In this document: positions 25,266 through 34,202 of the stretch, one piece after another
Numbering within the stretch: the stretch's first letter is position 1
Layout: every line of letters starts with the position of its first letter
NCBI GenBank assembly: GCA_035547915.1
Contig: DASZTS010000113.1
Span: 1-64,000, forward strand
DNA from: DASSFG01 sp035547915
GTDB lineage: Bacteria; Planctomycetota; Planctomycetia; Pirellulales; JAICIG01
DNA: 64,000 nucleotides
Direction of reading: 5' to 3'
Made by a program: the position numbers and the translations under genes
Notes under the pieces: generated by a model
The model's database searches: none
Seen by the model: only the letters and a program-made list of their open reading frames with translations
Told to the model about the DNA's origin: nothing

Positions 25266-25852
25266 TAATCGTCTAATCCCTTTCCATCGAGAATCTTCGG
25301 CATGCATTTTTCAACCCGCGACTCCCGGGTCTTGGATTGTTTGGCTGCGGAAAAATAATAGATGTACCCTCTCTGCCGTCCCGGCGTCAGCGCGTCGAAC
25401 GCCTTCTTCAACGCGGGGATCTCGTCGAGTTTGTTTTGGAATTCGTCCGGGATGGCGAAGTCGGAGGTCTTCTTCAACTTCACCTTCAAGCCGGCTCGTT
25501 CCACTTCGATGGCTTCATGAATGTAGGCTGTCAGGATGGGAGCCATCTTGACCACTTCTCGAACATGCGTGAACCGAATCTGGCGGCTCGACTGCGAATG
25601 CTCCCCGACTTTGACCAGAACGCCGCGCGGGTCCTTCAACAAGACCCCCTTGAAGAACAGCAGAGCACAGTATTCCTTGAATCCGTGCATCAAGACGATG
25701 TTCTTCTTCCCAAGCGTGTAACACGGATGCCCCCACTTCATGTCTTCCGTCAATTCACAGTCGAGAACGATCTCCCGCAGTTTCTCGAATTCTTTCTGCC
25801 ACTTTTCGGCCCTCCGTAGATAGCCGTCGACCTTCAGACTCGCTTTGTTCAT
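25265..25852 (-). CDS. YdeI/OmpD-associated family protein
   Basis: A 195-residue protein with a DUF1801-like N-terminal domain (KWGHPCYTLGKKNIVLMHGFKEY, ALLFFKGVLLKDP) and the C-terminal YdeI tail (DEFQNKLDEIPALKKAFDAL then TPGRQRGYIYYFSAAKQSKTRESRVEK, here listed in two parts). Family members are cytoplasmic and of unclear function. GTP or metal motifs are not seen. It ends at repeat copy C. Confidence 0.85.
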   Translation of the reverse strand: MNKASLKVDGYLRRAEKWQKEFEKLREIVLDCELTEDMKWGHPCYTLGKKNIVLMHGFKEYCALLFFKGVLLKDPRGVLVKVGEHSQSSRQIRFTHVREVVKMAPILTAYIHEAIEVERAGLKVKLKKTSDFAIPDEFQNKLDEIPALKKAFDALTPGRQRGYIYYFSAAKQSKTRESRVEKCMPKILDGKGLDD

Positions 25853-25897
25853 GGATTGAGGTTCCTCGATCGCGACGGCCCGACGCCGCGCTGTTCG

Positions 25898-26107
25898 TTA
25901 AGCCGACCTGGCTGAAAAGAGTCGCCGCAGGAGATGGCCCTTTCACATCCACAATCCCGACAAGGCAAGGATCGGAAGGAACACGAACCGGACCATGGGA
26001 GCGTATTGGGGAATCTCGTCGAACGGACTGTAAACATAACCGAAGATCGGGATGCTAAACACGATGTGAATCCAGCGGACAATCGTCCGTATGACGCCTT
26101 GGTTCAT
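25898..26107 (-). pseudogene. Small membrane protein gene interrupted by an in-frame TGA
   Basis: ATG at 26107 opens a 54-codon frame encoding MNQGVIRTIVRWIHIVFSIP, IFGYVYSPFDEIPQYAPMVR and FVFLPILALSGLWM, then TGA (25943-25945). The same frame continues after the TGA with KGHLLRRLFSARSA to a TAA at 25898. From memory, members of this family read WMWKG at this place, so the TGA looks like a one-base change of a TGG tryptophan codon. Two membrane helices are visible. It could be a 54-residue functional protein, a broken gene or a sequencing error. It lies downstream of the second SRPBCC gene. Confidence 0.6.
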
Positions 26108-26197
26108 GATGGTTCGGTATACGATGTTGTGATGGTGGGTGACGATGGCGTGGAAGCACGCGTACGGTCACGTGCAACACTCTGCTCGGCGCCGCGC

Positions 26198-26641
26198 CTA
26201 CTTCTGGTCGGCGGCCAAGCCCACGACGATGGCGGAGAGCTGTTCGAGCATCTTCGCCCAGCCGAACTCGGCACCGCGCAGCGCCTGCTGGCCCCAAGGC
26301 TGCGAGACGTCGAAGCCGGAATGCTCGAAGAAGAGGCGCGTTCCGTCGCCATCCGGTTCCAGCCGGAAGCTCACCCGCGTATCGACGACGGGTCCGGGGG
26401 CCGACCAAGAAAAAGCGAGACGAGTGGGCGGTTCGCACTCCAGCACCTCGCAGCTCACGACCAACCCGTCGAAACCGACCTTGGGGTTCGGCGGCACGTG
26501 GAAGGAGAAGCAGTGGCCGACGCGCGGCTCGAAATCGTTGGGAAACATCCACTCGGCCAGGGTGGCGCGGTCGGTGATCGCGCGCCAAACCTGCTCTCGC
26601 GGCTGTGGAATCACGATCTCTCTCCGTATCGTTTTGGTCAT
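26198..26641 (-). CDS. SRPBCC (AHSA1-like) protein, second ArsR partner
   Basis: A 147-residue SRPBCC-fold protein: REIVIPQPREQVWRAITDRA at the start, FEPRVGHCFSFHVPPNP, RLAFSWSAPGPVVDTRVSF, and the C-terminal GWAKMLEQLSAIVVGLA helix. It overlaps the upstream ArsR gene by 4 bp (ATGA), so the two are translationally coupled. The cavity would bind a small hydrophobic ligand by family analogy; ligand unknown. It is more divergent from the pair at 6760-7555 than a recent duplicate would be. Confidence 0.88.
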   Translation of the reverse strand: MTKTIRREIVIPQPREQVWRAITDRATLAEWMFPNDFEPRVGHCFSFHVPPNPKVGFDGLVVSCEVLECEPPTRLAFSWSAPGPVVDTRVSFRLEPDGDGTRLFFEHSGFDVSQPWGQQALRGAEFGWAKMLEQLSAIVVGLAADQK

Positions 26642-26970
26642 TCTTTGCTCCTTTTGGCTAGCTGCTGCTGTAGACGCAAGAGGCGGTCGTCCCAGAACCG
26701 CTCATAATGGGCGATCCATTCCCGTACCGGGCCGAGTCGTTCGGGAACGAGGTGGTAGCAGCGCTCGCGGCCGCGCCGCTGCTCGGTCACGAGCCCCGCT
26801 TCGAGCAAGACGCGCAGGTGCTGCGAGACGGCCGGGCGGCTCATCTGGAAATGTCCCGCGATCGTGTTGACCGAGCGGTCGGCCTCGACGAGGAGGTCGA
26901 GCATGCGACGCCGCGCCGGATGGCTGATGGCGCCAAAAACGTCCGGTCGGCGATCGGGAGTAACCACCAT
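26638..26970 (-). CDS. ArsR-family repressor controlling the SRPBCC gene
   Basis: A 110-residue winged-helix protein: DVFGAISHPARRRMLDLLVE, recognition region HFQMSRPAVSQHLRVLLEAG, wing RRGRERCYHLVPERL and tail WIAHYERFWDDRL. The ATG at 26970 was chosen; a TTG at 26991 would add seven residues. A perfect palindrome at 26984-26999 just upstream is a probable autoregulatory operator. Only one cysteine is present, so metal sensing of the classical ArsR type is unlikely. Confidence 0.88.
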   Translation of the reverse strand: MVVTPDRRPDVFGAISHPARRRMLDLLVEADRSVNTIAGHFQMSRPAVSQHLRVLLEAGLVTEQRRGRERCYHLVPERLGPVREWIAHYERFWDDRLLRLQQQLAKRSKE

Positions 26971-26983
26971 GCCGCCAATATAC

Positions 26984-26999
26984 GTAAGCAAACGCTTAC
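26984..26999. promoter_or_regulatory. ArsR operator candidate
   Basis: Perfect palindrome GTAAGC-AAAC-GCTTAC, 6-bp arms and 4-bp spacer, 13 bp upstream of the ArsR start. The shape TAAGCAAACGCTTA resembles sites known to me for ArsR regulators paired with AHSA1-like proteins. Binding here would repress the ArsR-SRPBCC operon. Confidence 0.65.
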
Positions 27000-27144
27000 C
27001 TGTCTAGTGCCGACGCCTAGTTGTACGGGATGCGAAACCGGTCGGAGATGCCCGCGCGAGGCGTCTATCTATTCGGTCGTCGGCCGTCCAATCACGGCGG
27101 CTTATGATCAAAAAACCAAAATCGAAACAAATCAAAAAGGCGAG

Positions 27145-28125
27145 ATGACGATGATCAAGGCCGCTGCTGTTCAGTTGCGTCCGGTCCTCTACAGCCGCGA
27201 CGGGACTGTAGAGAAAATCTGCCGGCAGATTCTGGCCCTCGGTCGCGAGGGCGTGAAATTCGTAACCTTTCCCGAGACGGTAGTTCCCTACTATCCCTAC
27301 TTCTCGTTCGTGCAGCCGCCCTTCAAAATGGAATCGGAACACCGTCGCTTGCTCGAACAGTCGGTGACCGTACCGTCGGACGCCACCCATCTCATCGGCG
27401 ATGCCTGCAAGCAGGCGGGGGTGGTCGCGTCGATCGGCGTCAACGAACGCGACGGCGGCACGCTCTACAACGCACAGCTACTGTTCGATGCCGATGGCGT
27501 GCTGATCCAGCATCGCCGCAAGATCTCCCCGACCTACCACGAGCGCATGGTCTGGGGCCAGGGCGACGGCTCGGGACTGCGCGCCGTCGACAGCGCGGTC
27601 GGACGCATCGGCTCGCTCGCGTGTTGGGAGCATTACAACCCACTCGCCCGTTATGCTCTTATGGCCGACGGCGAGCAGATCCACTCGGCGATGTATCCCG
27701 GCTCGTTCGCGGGCGAGACCTTCGCCGAGTTGATCCAGGTCAACATCCGTCAACACGCCTTGGAATCCGGCTGCTTCGTCGTCTGCGCCACCGCCTGGTT
27801 AGACGCCGATCAACAGGCCAGGATCATGCACGACACCGGTTGCGACATCGGCCCGATCTCGGGCGGCTGCTGCACCGCAATCGTCTCTCCGGAGGGCGAA
27901 TTGCTCGGCGCGCCATTGCGTTCGGGTGAAGGCGTACTGATCGCCGACCTCGATTTCAGTCTCATCGATAAACGGAAGCGGTTGATGGATTCGCGCGGAC
28001 ATTACAGTCGCCCGGAACTGCTCAGCCTGCTCATCGATCGCACTCCGAAGCCGCACGTGCGCGAACGCGACGCGCAACCGAGTCGCTCGCTGGTTGCCGA
28101 CGGGTTCTCTCAGGCGACGAATTAA
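27145..28125 (+). CDS. Nitrilase
   Basis: A 326-residue carbon-nitrogen hydrolase of the true nitrilase branch, converting nitriles to carboxylic acids and ammonia. The catalytic triad is visible: Glu44 in TFPETVVPYYPYF, Lys126 in HRRKISPTYHERMVWGQGDG and Cys160 in GSLACWEHYNPLARYAL. The H-x(2)-KISPTYHER and CWEHYNPL phrases distinguish it from amidases. AAGG precedes the ATG at 27145; the open frame upstream of that is antisense to the ArsR gene. Its end overlaps the convergent membrane-protein gene by 4 bp. Confidence 0.92.
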   Translation: MTMIKAAAVQLRPVLYSRDGTVEKICRQILALGREGVKFVTFPETVVPYYPYFSFVQPPFKMESEHRRLLEQSVTVPSDATHLIGDACKQAGVVASIGVNERDGGTLYNAQLLFDADGVLIQHRRKISPTYHERMVWGQGDGSGLRAVDSAVGRIGSLACWEHYNPLARYALMADGEQIHSAMYPGSFAGETFAELIQVNIRQHALESGCFVVCATAWLDADQQARIMHDTGCDIGPISGGCCTAIVSPEGELLGAPLRSGEGVLIADLDFSLIDKRKRLMDSRGHYSRPELLSLLIDRTPKPHVRERDAQPSRSLVADGFSQATN

Positions 28126-28547
28126 TCGGCCTTGTTGATGCCTGTCGTTTTGCTCCGCGTCGACAAGCGATCGCCGGCCACCATCGCGCCCAGGGATAAG
28201 AGCGGGGTCGCGATCTTGAACCATATCGGATAGGGGAGCATCGAGACGTTGAAGAGGAGCGCCATCAGCAAGAGCAGCCCAACGATCGCGACGGAATAAA
28301 GGCTCGCAATCCTTCCGGCCGTCCACGTGCCGACGAACGCGGTTAGGGCCCACGCCGGAACGACGGCTGCCAGGACCCATTGGGGGTGTCGCTCGACGTG
28401 CCGACAAACCTCCTCGGTTGTTCCGCCAAAGTCCGCGGGAAATGGATGAACCGCGTTGCTGACGAACTCTACGGCGACAATAGCCAGGAACGACACGAGC
28501 AATCCGGCGAGAATCGCGACCAGCGTGCGCAGAACGATTCTGATCAT
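28122..28547 (-). CDS. Small four-helix membrane protein
   Basis: A 141-residue protein with four hydrophobic segments (about 7-30, 57-78, 82-100, 105-123), a His/Pro-rich loop (SNAVHPFPADFGG) and a short basic C-terminus. No family recognised, but similar short proteins of unknown function with the phrase VHPFP after helix 1 are widespread. Convergent with the nitrilase gene (4-bp overlap of ends). Confidence 0.7.
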   Translation of the reverse strand: MIRIVLRTLVAILAGLLVSFLAIVAVEFVSNAVHPFPADFGGTTEEVCRHVERHPQWVLAAVVPAWALTAFVGTWTAGRIASLYSVAIVGLLLLMALLFNVSMLPYPIWFKIATPLLSLGAMVAGDRLSTRSKTTGINKAD

Positions 28548-28562
28548 CGTACGAGATGCCCG

Positions 28563-30053
28563 TCACTCGGTGTCATTTGCCGCCTCGATGGAATCCCACT
28601 CGGCGATCTGCTGGGCGATTTCGTCGATGAGACGTTCGAGCGAGCCGGGGGCGAAGAGGGCGATCGTGTCCTGATAGATGCCCGTATCGTAGATCTCGCG
28701 CGGCGGCAGATAGGTGTGTAGAGAGCCGTTGACGAGCGTTGCGACGATCAGCGGGCGGTTGGCGAACCGCTGGCGAAGGGCGGTCTGCAACAGTTGGTAA
28801 TGCTCCGATTCGACCGCCACCCAGACGCCATCGCCGATCTGCCACAGGTGGACCGGAAACGCGTAAGGCCGACCCGGTGACATCTCGCGGAAGCGGACCA
28901 ACTGCCGCGTCGCCACCTCGACGAGTGCCCGGCACTGGCGGGCCAGTGCTTCGTCGCCCGCTTGCCGAGCAGTCGCTTCGGCCGCGAGTTGTCGGTCGCG
29001 CTCGGCGGAGAGCGATCCGACCGTCGGCAAGCCGGGCCGATACTCGAGGGGAACGGTCCAGTGGCGGTAGTGCCAGCCTGCCTTGGCGCGCAGCGCCGGA
29101 CCGTCGAGCGGCATGTCCTTCCACACGCCCAACACCGCGCCCGACACGACGGGGCCGACGTACTCATAGCGAGTGCCGGGCGGTGGCAGGTTGTCGAGCG
29201 CCGCCAGCACAGCATGGCCGAGTTGCCGGCCGTTGGCATCGGCCACTCGCACGTCGCCGGTGAAACCGCGGCGCGGTCCGAGGTCACCCGAGGCACCTTG
29301 GACGAAGAAACAGGGAGCCGACGTCGCACCCTCCACCACCTCGCGCATTGCGCCGACGTAGTCGGGACTGATGAGCCGATTCTCCCAGGCGAGTGTCGTC
29401 GGATGGCAGGCATAGTTCACCAGCACACCGCGCACGCCACCGGCAAAATTCGTGAAACGGGCCACGAGGACCGTGTCGTCGGCGCTCCCCCGCGGGTTGT
29501 AGCCGCAAACCCAGCGGTCATTTTCGGCATCCCAGCGATCGCGGTGGGTCGCCAGCGCGCAGCGGCCGTAACCGTACGTGACGAGCGCGGGTGCCAGATC
29601 GTCCCCCGCGGCACGCACGAGGGCCGCCAAACGATCGGCCAGGTCATCGAGGTACGGGCCGATCAACTCACCGCCGGGCAGATCGGCCCGCTCGCGCCCC
29701 ATCAGGCCGGCGCCGTGCGTGTGCGAGAACATCACCAACAGACGCTCGCGCGGCACACCGGCGGCGCGAGATACGGTCTCGGTGAGCGCCGCCATCTCCG
29801 GACCCCAGAGCAGGCAGTGATCGATGGCGACGAGCACGAGCAGTTCGCCGGCCGACACATGAGGTTCTTGCCATTCGTTGGGTTCGGGGGCGGGCCGCAG
29901 GATGAGCGCCGTGGCCGTCAACGGACGATGCACGCCGATCGACCGATCGTGTGTGGCCGCGCCCCACATGCGATGGTAGATGCCGACCGGCGGCGTGACG
30001 TCGCCGCGTGCGAGACCGACCTGGCAGAGACTGGTGGGCGCATCGACGTGCAT
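28563..30053 (-). CDS. Neutral/alkaline ceramidase-like hydrolase
   Basis: About 496 residues of the neutral ceramidase N-terminal-domain type: VGLARGDVTPPVGI at the start, LLVMFSHTHGAGLMGRERAD, VLVNYACHPTTLAWENRLIS and FVQGASGDLGPRRGF, which in characterised ceramidases carry zinc-binding histidines and the active serine region. No signal peptide is visible, so it may act on other substrates in the cytoplasm. Start 30053 has GAGG upstream; a start at 30077 would overlap the preceding isomerase gene. It is probably co-transcribed with that isomerase. Confidence 0.78.
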   Translation of the reverse strand: MHVDAPTSLCQVGLARGDVTPPVGIYHRMWGAATHDRSIGVHRPLTATALILRPAPEPNEWQEPHVSAGELLVLVAIDHCLLWGPEMAALTETVSRAAGVPRERLLVMFSHTHGAGLMGRERADLPGGELIGPYLDDLADRLAALVRAAGDDLAPALVTYGYGRCALATHRDRWDAENDRWVCGYNPRGSADDTVLVARFTNFAGGVRGVLVNYACHPTTLAWENRLISPDYVGAMREVVEGATSAPCFFVQGASGDLGPRRGFTGDVRVADANGRQLGHAVLAALDNLPPPGTRYEYVGPVVSGAVLGVWKDMPLDGPALRAKAGWHYRHWTVPLEYRPGLPTVGSLSAERDRQLAAEATARQAGDEALARQCRALVEVATRQLVRFREMSPGRPYAFPVHLWQIGDGVWVAVESEHYQLLQTALRQRFANRPLIVATLVNGSLHTYLPPREIYDTGIYQDTIALFAPGSLERLIDEIAQQIAEWDSIEAANDTE

Positions 30054-30066
30054 GGCTCGGCAAGCC

Positions 30067-30840
30067 TCACTCAGCATCGGTCCGCGTCATCTTCTCCCAC
30101 AGCAGGCGATAGTACTTCATCACCCGCAACGGATCGGCGGTCGGCGCTCCTTCTTCCAGCAAGGTCCAGCCCGCGAAGCCGGCGGCGTTCAAGAGATGGA
30201 ACAGCGTCTGCCAGGGATATTCACTGATCAGATCGTGAATATGGACCGTGCCGATACGGTCTCTGACTAATCCGAAATTGGCCTCCAGACCCTGGCCTGC
30301 CAGGTCGGCCGGATTGCAATTCCAGCAGACGGTGGCACCGGGGTGGTCGGCCACCTGCATGATCTTATGGATATGCTCCAGGTTGTCGGTCCCCGCGCCG
30401 TGCACCTCCAGTCGCAGCACCACGCCGTAACCTTCGCCGAAGGCGGCCAACTCGTCGAGCGCGTTGCCGATCTGCTCGAGTGTCTTCGGCACGGGCACTT
30501 CCTTGGGTAGGCCGTTGGGACGCACCTTGACACCGGTCGCGCCGCAATCGTGCGCCAGCACGATGAAGTCCTTGGTCTGGTCGATGTTCTTCAGCAGCGT
30601 GGCCCGGTCGGGCGAATGGTATTCGCAGGCCGTGCCGAAGCCGACCAATTCGATACCCGATTCGCGAAAAGCGTCGGCCACCCGCCGGCGGTCGTCGGCA
30701 CCGAGCGACGGCTCGACGCCATGCTTATGGCCGCTGCGCAGTTCGACCCCCGCGAAACCGGTCGCCTGGCAGTTCTTGATGACGGTGGGCAGGTCCCACT
30801 CGGCACCCCACATGTAAGTCACGAGTCCGAGTTGCATCAT
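30067..30840 (-). CDS. Sugar phosphate isomerase/epimerase (xylose-isomerase-like barrel)
   Basis: A 257-residue TIM-barrel protein: LGLVTYMWGAEWDLPTVIKN, GVELRSGHKHGVEP, VLRLEVHGAGTDN (metal-type Glu/His), VCWNCNPADLAGQ, TVHIHDLISEYPW and WTLLEEGAPTADP (C-terminal Glu). Start at 30840 (MM) has GGAG about 10 bp upstream. The specific sugar is unknown. It precedes the ceramidase-like gene with a 13-bp gap, so the two may form a catabolic pair. The promoter side holds repeat copy D. Confidence 0.85.
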   Translation of the reverse strand: MMQLGLVTYMWGAEWDLPTVIKNCQATGFAGVELRSGHKHGVEPSLGADDRRRVADAFRESGIELVGFGTACEYHSPDRATLLKNIDQTKDFIVLAHDCGATGVKVRPNGLPKEVPVPKTLEQIGNALDELAAFGEGYGVVLRLEVHGAGTDNLEHIHKIMQVADHPGATVCWNCNPADLAGQGLEANFGLVRDRIGTVHIHDLISEYPWQTLFHLLNAAGFAGWTLLEEGAPTADPLRVMKYYRLLWEKMTRTDAE

Positions 30841-30994
30841 GTCGATCTCCGCGGGACACCCGATTTCGTCGCCGTTGATGAGCAAAGCCTATGGCACGAT
30901 GCATGTCAAGCAGTCGCGCGGCTGACGGTGTCCCGCTCGACTTCGAGCGGCCCATCGCCGATACTTGGCATCCGGTCCACGGACTAGCGATTTC

Positions 30995-31096
30995 TAAGAG
31001 CGGCTGACAAAACCCGGAAGTCGGAGCGCCGCAGGCAAAAAATCGGCCGTGAAACGACGATTTCGTCGGAGCTCGATTCGGTTCTGTCGGTTGCTC
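30995..31096 (+). repeat. Dispersed hairpin repeat, copy D
   Basis: Full 102-bp copy: TAAGAGCGGCTGACAAAACC at the left, internal hairpin AAATCGGCCGTGAAACGACG followed by ATTT, and GGTTCTGTCGGTTGCTC at the right. It sits in the divergent promoter gap between the sugar isomerase and sthA. Confidence 0.85.
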
Positions 31097-31181
31097 AAAA
31101 AAATCCACTTATGCTTTTACGGCGCGACTTCCAGCGGTACTTGGCGGGTGGGGCGCTCGATCACTGAATCTGCGAGGTGCC

Positions 31182-32579
31182 ATGGACAGCCAGCGTTATG
31201 ACGTAATCGTGATCGGCACGGGTCCGGGCGGCGAAGGCGCCGCCATGCAAGCCGCCAAGCAAGGCAAGAAGGTGGCCGTCGTCGAGCGCTTTGCCAAGAT
31301 CGGCGGCGGCTGCACGCACTGGGCCACCATCCCCAGCAAGGCATTGCGGCACGCCATCTTTCAGATGACGAGCGTCGTCAACGCCAAGCTGTTTCGCGAG
31401 GCCGGCATCTCCTTCTCGTTCTCGTTCCCCGATCTGCGGCGCACGGCCGGCTCGGTGATCGAGCGGCAGGTCGAGATGCGGCTCGGTTTCTATGAACGCA
31501 ACAGCGTTCCCGTGTTCCACGGCCACGCCCGTTTCCGCGACGCGCACACGGTCGAGGTGCTCGACCAGTTCGGCGGCCACCGCGAGTTGGTGGCCGACGG
31601 CTTCGTGTTGGCCACCGGCAGCCGCCCCTATCGCCCGCCCGAGATCGACTTTGACCATCCGCGCGTGTTCGACAGCGACACGATCCTCAACCTGGACTAC
31701 ACGCCGCGCTCGATCACGATCTACGGAGCCGGCATCGTGGGCTGCGAATACGCCTCGATGTTTCGCAACCTGGAAGCGAAGGTGAACCTGGTCAACACCC
31801 GCGAGAAGCTGCTCGAGTTCTTGGACGACGAGATCATCGACGCGCTCAGCTACCACCTGCGCGACCGGGGCGTGATCATCCGCCACGGCGAGACCTTCAC
31901 ACGGGTGGAGATGTTCGACGACGGCGTCGTGCTGCACCTCAAGAGCGGCAAGCAGTTGAAGACCGATGCCCTGCTCTGGGCCGCGGGCCGCACCGGCAAT
32001 TCCGAGAACATGGGGCTGACGGAACTCGGCATCCAGACGAACCATCGAGGCCAGCTCGAAGTGAATGAGCATTTTCAGACGGCGATGCCGCACATCTACG
32101 CCGTGGGCGACGTCATCGGTCCGCCGGCCCTGGCCAGCGCGGCCTACGTGCAAGGCCGTTACGCCGTCCAATACCTTCTCAACGGCCATTCGGACCGGGC
32201 GCTGGTGCGCGACATTCCGACGGGCATCTACACCTCGCCCGAGATCAGTTCGCTGGGCAAGACCGAGCGCGAACTGACCGCCGCCGGCGTGCCCTACGAA
32301 GTCGGCCAGGCGATGTTCAAGAGTCTGGCTCGCGCCCAGATCACCGGACAGACGGTGGGCATGCTCAAGCTGTTGTTCCATCGCGAGACGCTCGAGCTGC
32401 TCGGCATCCATTGTTTCGGCGCAAACGCGTCGGAGATCATTCACATCGGTCAGGCGATCATGTCGCAGCCCGGCAAGCAAAACACGCTGCTCTATTTCAT
32501 CAACACGACCTTCAACTATCCGACGATGGCCGAGGCCTACCGGGTCGCCGCGCTGAACGGCTACAACCGGTTGTTTTAG
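31182..32579 (+). CDS. sthA: Soluble pyridine nucleotide transhydrogenase
   Basis: A 465-residue flavoprotein of the Si-specific NAD(P)+ transhydrogenase type. The FAD site is VIVIGTGPGGEGAAMQAAKQ; the pseudo-redox motif GGGCTHWATIPSKALRH has one cysteine of the usual CxxxxC pair, as in SthA rather than lipoamide dehydrogenase. The NAD site is IYGAGIVGCEYASMF, and DVIGPPALASAAYVQGR and HCFGANASEIIHIGQ follow. It balances NADH and NADPH in the cytoplasm. The promoter lies downstream of repeat copy D. Confidence 0.93.
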   Translation: MDSQRYDVIVIGTGPGGEGAAMQAAKQGKKVAVVERFAKIGGGCTHWATIPSKALRHAIFQMTSVVNAKLFREAGISFSFSFPDLRRTAGSVIERQVEMRLGFYERNSVPVFHGHARFRDAHTVEVLDQFGGHRELVADGFVLATGSRPYRPPEIDFDHPRVFDSDTILNLDYTPRSITIYGAGIVGCEYASMFRNLEAKVNLVNTREKLLEFLDDEIIDALSYHLRDRGVIIRHGETFTRVEMFDDGVVLHLKSGKQLKTDALLWAAGRTGNSENMGLTELGIQTNHRGQLEVNEHFQTAMPHIYAVGDVIGPPALASAAYVQGRYAVQYLLNGHSDRALVRDIPTGIYTSPEISSLGKTERELTAAGVPYEVGQAMFKSLARAQITGQTVGMLKLLFHRETLELLGIHCFGANASEIIHIGQAIMSQPGKQNTLLYFINTTFNYPTMAEAYRVAALNGYNRLF

Positions 32580-32781
32580 AGACACGGCCATCCGCATCGG
32601 CGAGGTTAGCTCACGCTTGGCCTGCCCCAGTACGTCACGCTGACCGGACGTGGAACGGTTGAATCCGATCGACACCGGTAGCTGGGTTGCGTTGCCATTT
32701 CCAGCGGCACATGGGAAAATGTCGGCACGCCGCCTCGCCGAATTGCTTTTCTCTTGGCACCGATTCCGAGAACGAACGCTC

Positions 32782-34167
32782 ATGGCCGACGGAAAGCCGT
32801 TCCTGTCTCGCCGCGAATGGCTGCGCATCGGTTTGGGAAGCATCGGCGGCCTGTCGTTGCCAGACCTCTTTCGTCGCCGCGCCATGGCCAATACCGTCGG
32901 AGGCGAACCGACGGCGGTGATTCTCGTTTGGCTGCCGGGCGGCGCCAGTCATTTGGAGACGTACGATCCCAAGCCGCTGGCCGGCAGCGATTATCGTGGC
33001 CCTTTCGCACCCATCGCCACGCGCGCTCCGGGCCTGCAATTGAGCGAACTGCTGCCGCGGCATGCGGCCGTGGCCGACAAGTTCACGCTGCTGCGGTCGA
33101 TGGTCCACACCGGCTTTTGCCATCAGCAAGGGACCCAGCAGTTGTTCACCGGTCATCCGGTGCGCGAACTGAAGCAGAAGCCCGACCATCCCGACCTGTT
33201 CTCCGTCGCCAGTTTTCTGCGCCGCGACCCCGGCCGCAAGCTGCCCAACTACGTGGGAGTGCCGGGCGCGAACTACCTGGGGGCCGCCTATCTCGGCTCG
33301 GCGTATGAACCGTTCGTCGTCAACGGCGACCTCAGCGCGCCGGCGTTCCACGTACCGAATATCGGCCTGACCGATGCGCAAACGGTCGGCCGCATGAGCG
33401 ATCGAGTTGCCCTGCGCCGCCGCTTCGACCGTCTGCGGCGCGATATCGACGGGTTGGGCGAGATGAACGCCTTCGACGCCTGCGAGTCGCAGGCCCTGCA
33501 ACTGCTGACGGGCGAAGAAGCCCGCGAGGCATTCGATCTGACGCGCGAAGACCCTCGCGTGCGCGAGCGATACGGGCTCAACTCGTGGGGCCAGCAATGC
33601 CTGTTGGCCAGGCGACTGGTCGAAGCGGGCGTCGACCTGGTGACGACGCAGTTCGGCGGCCCGCTCTGCGGCCGCGTGGGCAACTGGGACGATCACGCCG
33701 TCAATCACAATGTGTTCGAAGGGATGCGTTTGCGGACGCCGCCCTTCGATCAGGCGGTGGCGGCCCTCATCGGCGATCTTTACGAGCGTGGTCTCGATCG
33801 GCGCGTGCTGCTGATCGTGGCCGGTGAATTCGGCCGCACTCCCAAGATCTCCTACGTCGCCAGCAGCGGCGAGGGCGCGGCGAGCGCCACGGCCGGCGTG
33901 GTGCAACCCGGCCGCGACCATTGGCCCAGTGCCACGTCGATCTTGTTCAGCGGCGGCCGCATCGCCACGGGGCGAGTGGTGGGAAAGACCGATGCGCGCG
34001 GCGAGCAGGTGACCGACCGCCGCGTCGGCGTCGGCGATTTCCTGGCCACGGTCTATCAACACCTGGGAATCGACGCAGGGAGTGTGGCGATCCGCAATTT
34101 CGACGGACGGCCGATCCCCATCTTGCAAGAAGGGCAGCCGATCCGCGAATTGTCGGCCGCAGGCTGA
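32782..34167 (+). CDS. DUF1501 secreted protein (sulfatase-like fold)
   Basis: A 461-residue protein of DUF1501, a family very common in planctomycetes. The N-terminus LSRREWLRIGLGSIGGLSLP resembles a Tat leader (RR motif, then a hydrophobic stretch). Family phrases: VILVWLPGGASHLETYDPKP, PRHAAVADKFTLLRSM, NAFDACESQALQLLTG and VAGEFGRTPKI. Related proteins share the alkaline phosphatase/sulfatase superfamily fold; function is unknown. The frame extends 44 codons upstream, but ATG 32782 begins the conserved leader. It is followed by a molybdopterin-oxidoreductase-like gene. Confidence 0.9.
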   Translation: MADGKPFLSRREWLRIGLGSIGGLSLPDLFRRRAMANTVGGEPTAVILVWLPGGASHLETYDPKPLAGSDYRGPFAPIATRAPGLQLSELLPRHAAVADKFTLLRSMVHTGFCHQQGTQQLFTGHPVRELKQKPDHPDLFSVASFLRRDPGRKLPNYVGVPGANYLGAAYLGSAYEPFVVNGDLSAPAFHVPNIGLTDAQTVGRMSDRVALRRRFDRLRRDIDGLGEMNAFDACESQALQLLTGEEAREAFDLTREDPRVRERYGLNSWGQQCLLARRLVEAGVDLVTTQFGGPLCGRVGNWDDHAVNHNVFEGMRLRTPPFDQAVAALIGDLYERGLDRRVLLIVAGEFGRTPKISYVASSGEGAASATAGVVQPGRDHWPSATSILFSGGRIATGRVVGKTDARGEQVTDRRVGVGDFLATVYQHLGIDAGSVAIRNFDGRPIPILQEGQPIRELSAAG

Positions 34168-34202
34168 CGGCGAGCTATCAAAAACACACGTGAGAAACAC
34201 CG

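Noticed and set aside
31161..32891. 576-codon open frame antisense to sthA
   Set aside because: It mirrors the whole sthA gene on the other strand, with no family motif, and arises from the GC-rich third codon positions of sthA.
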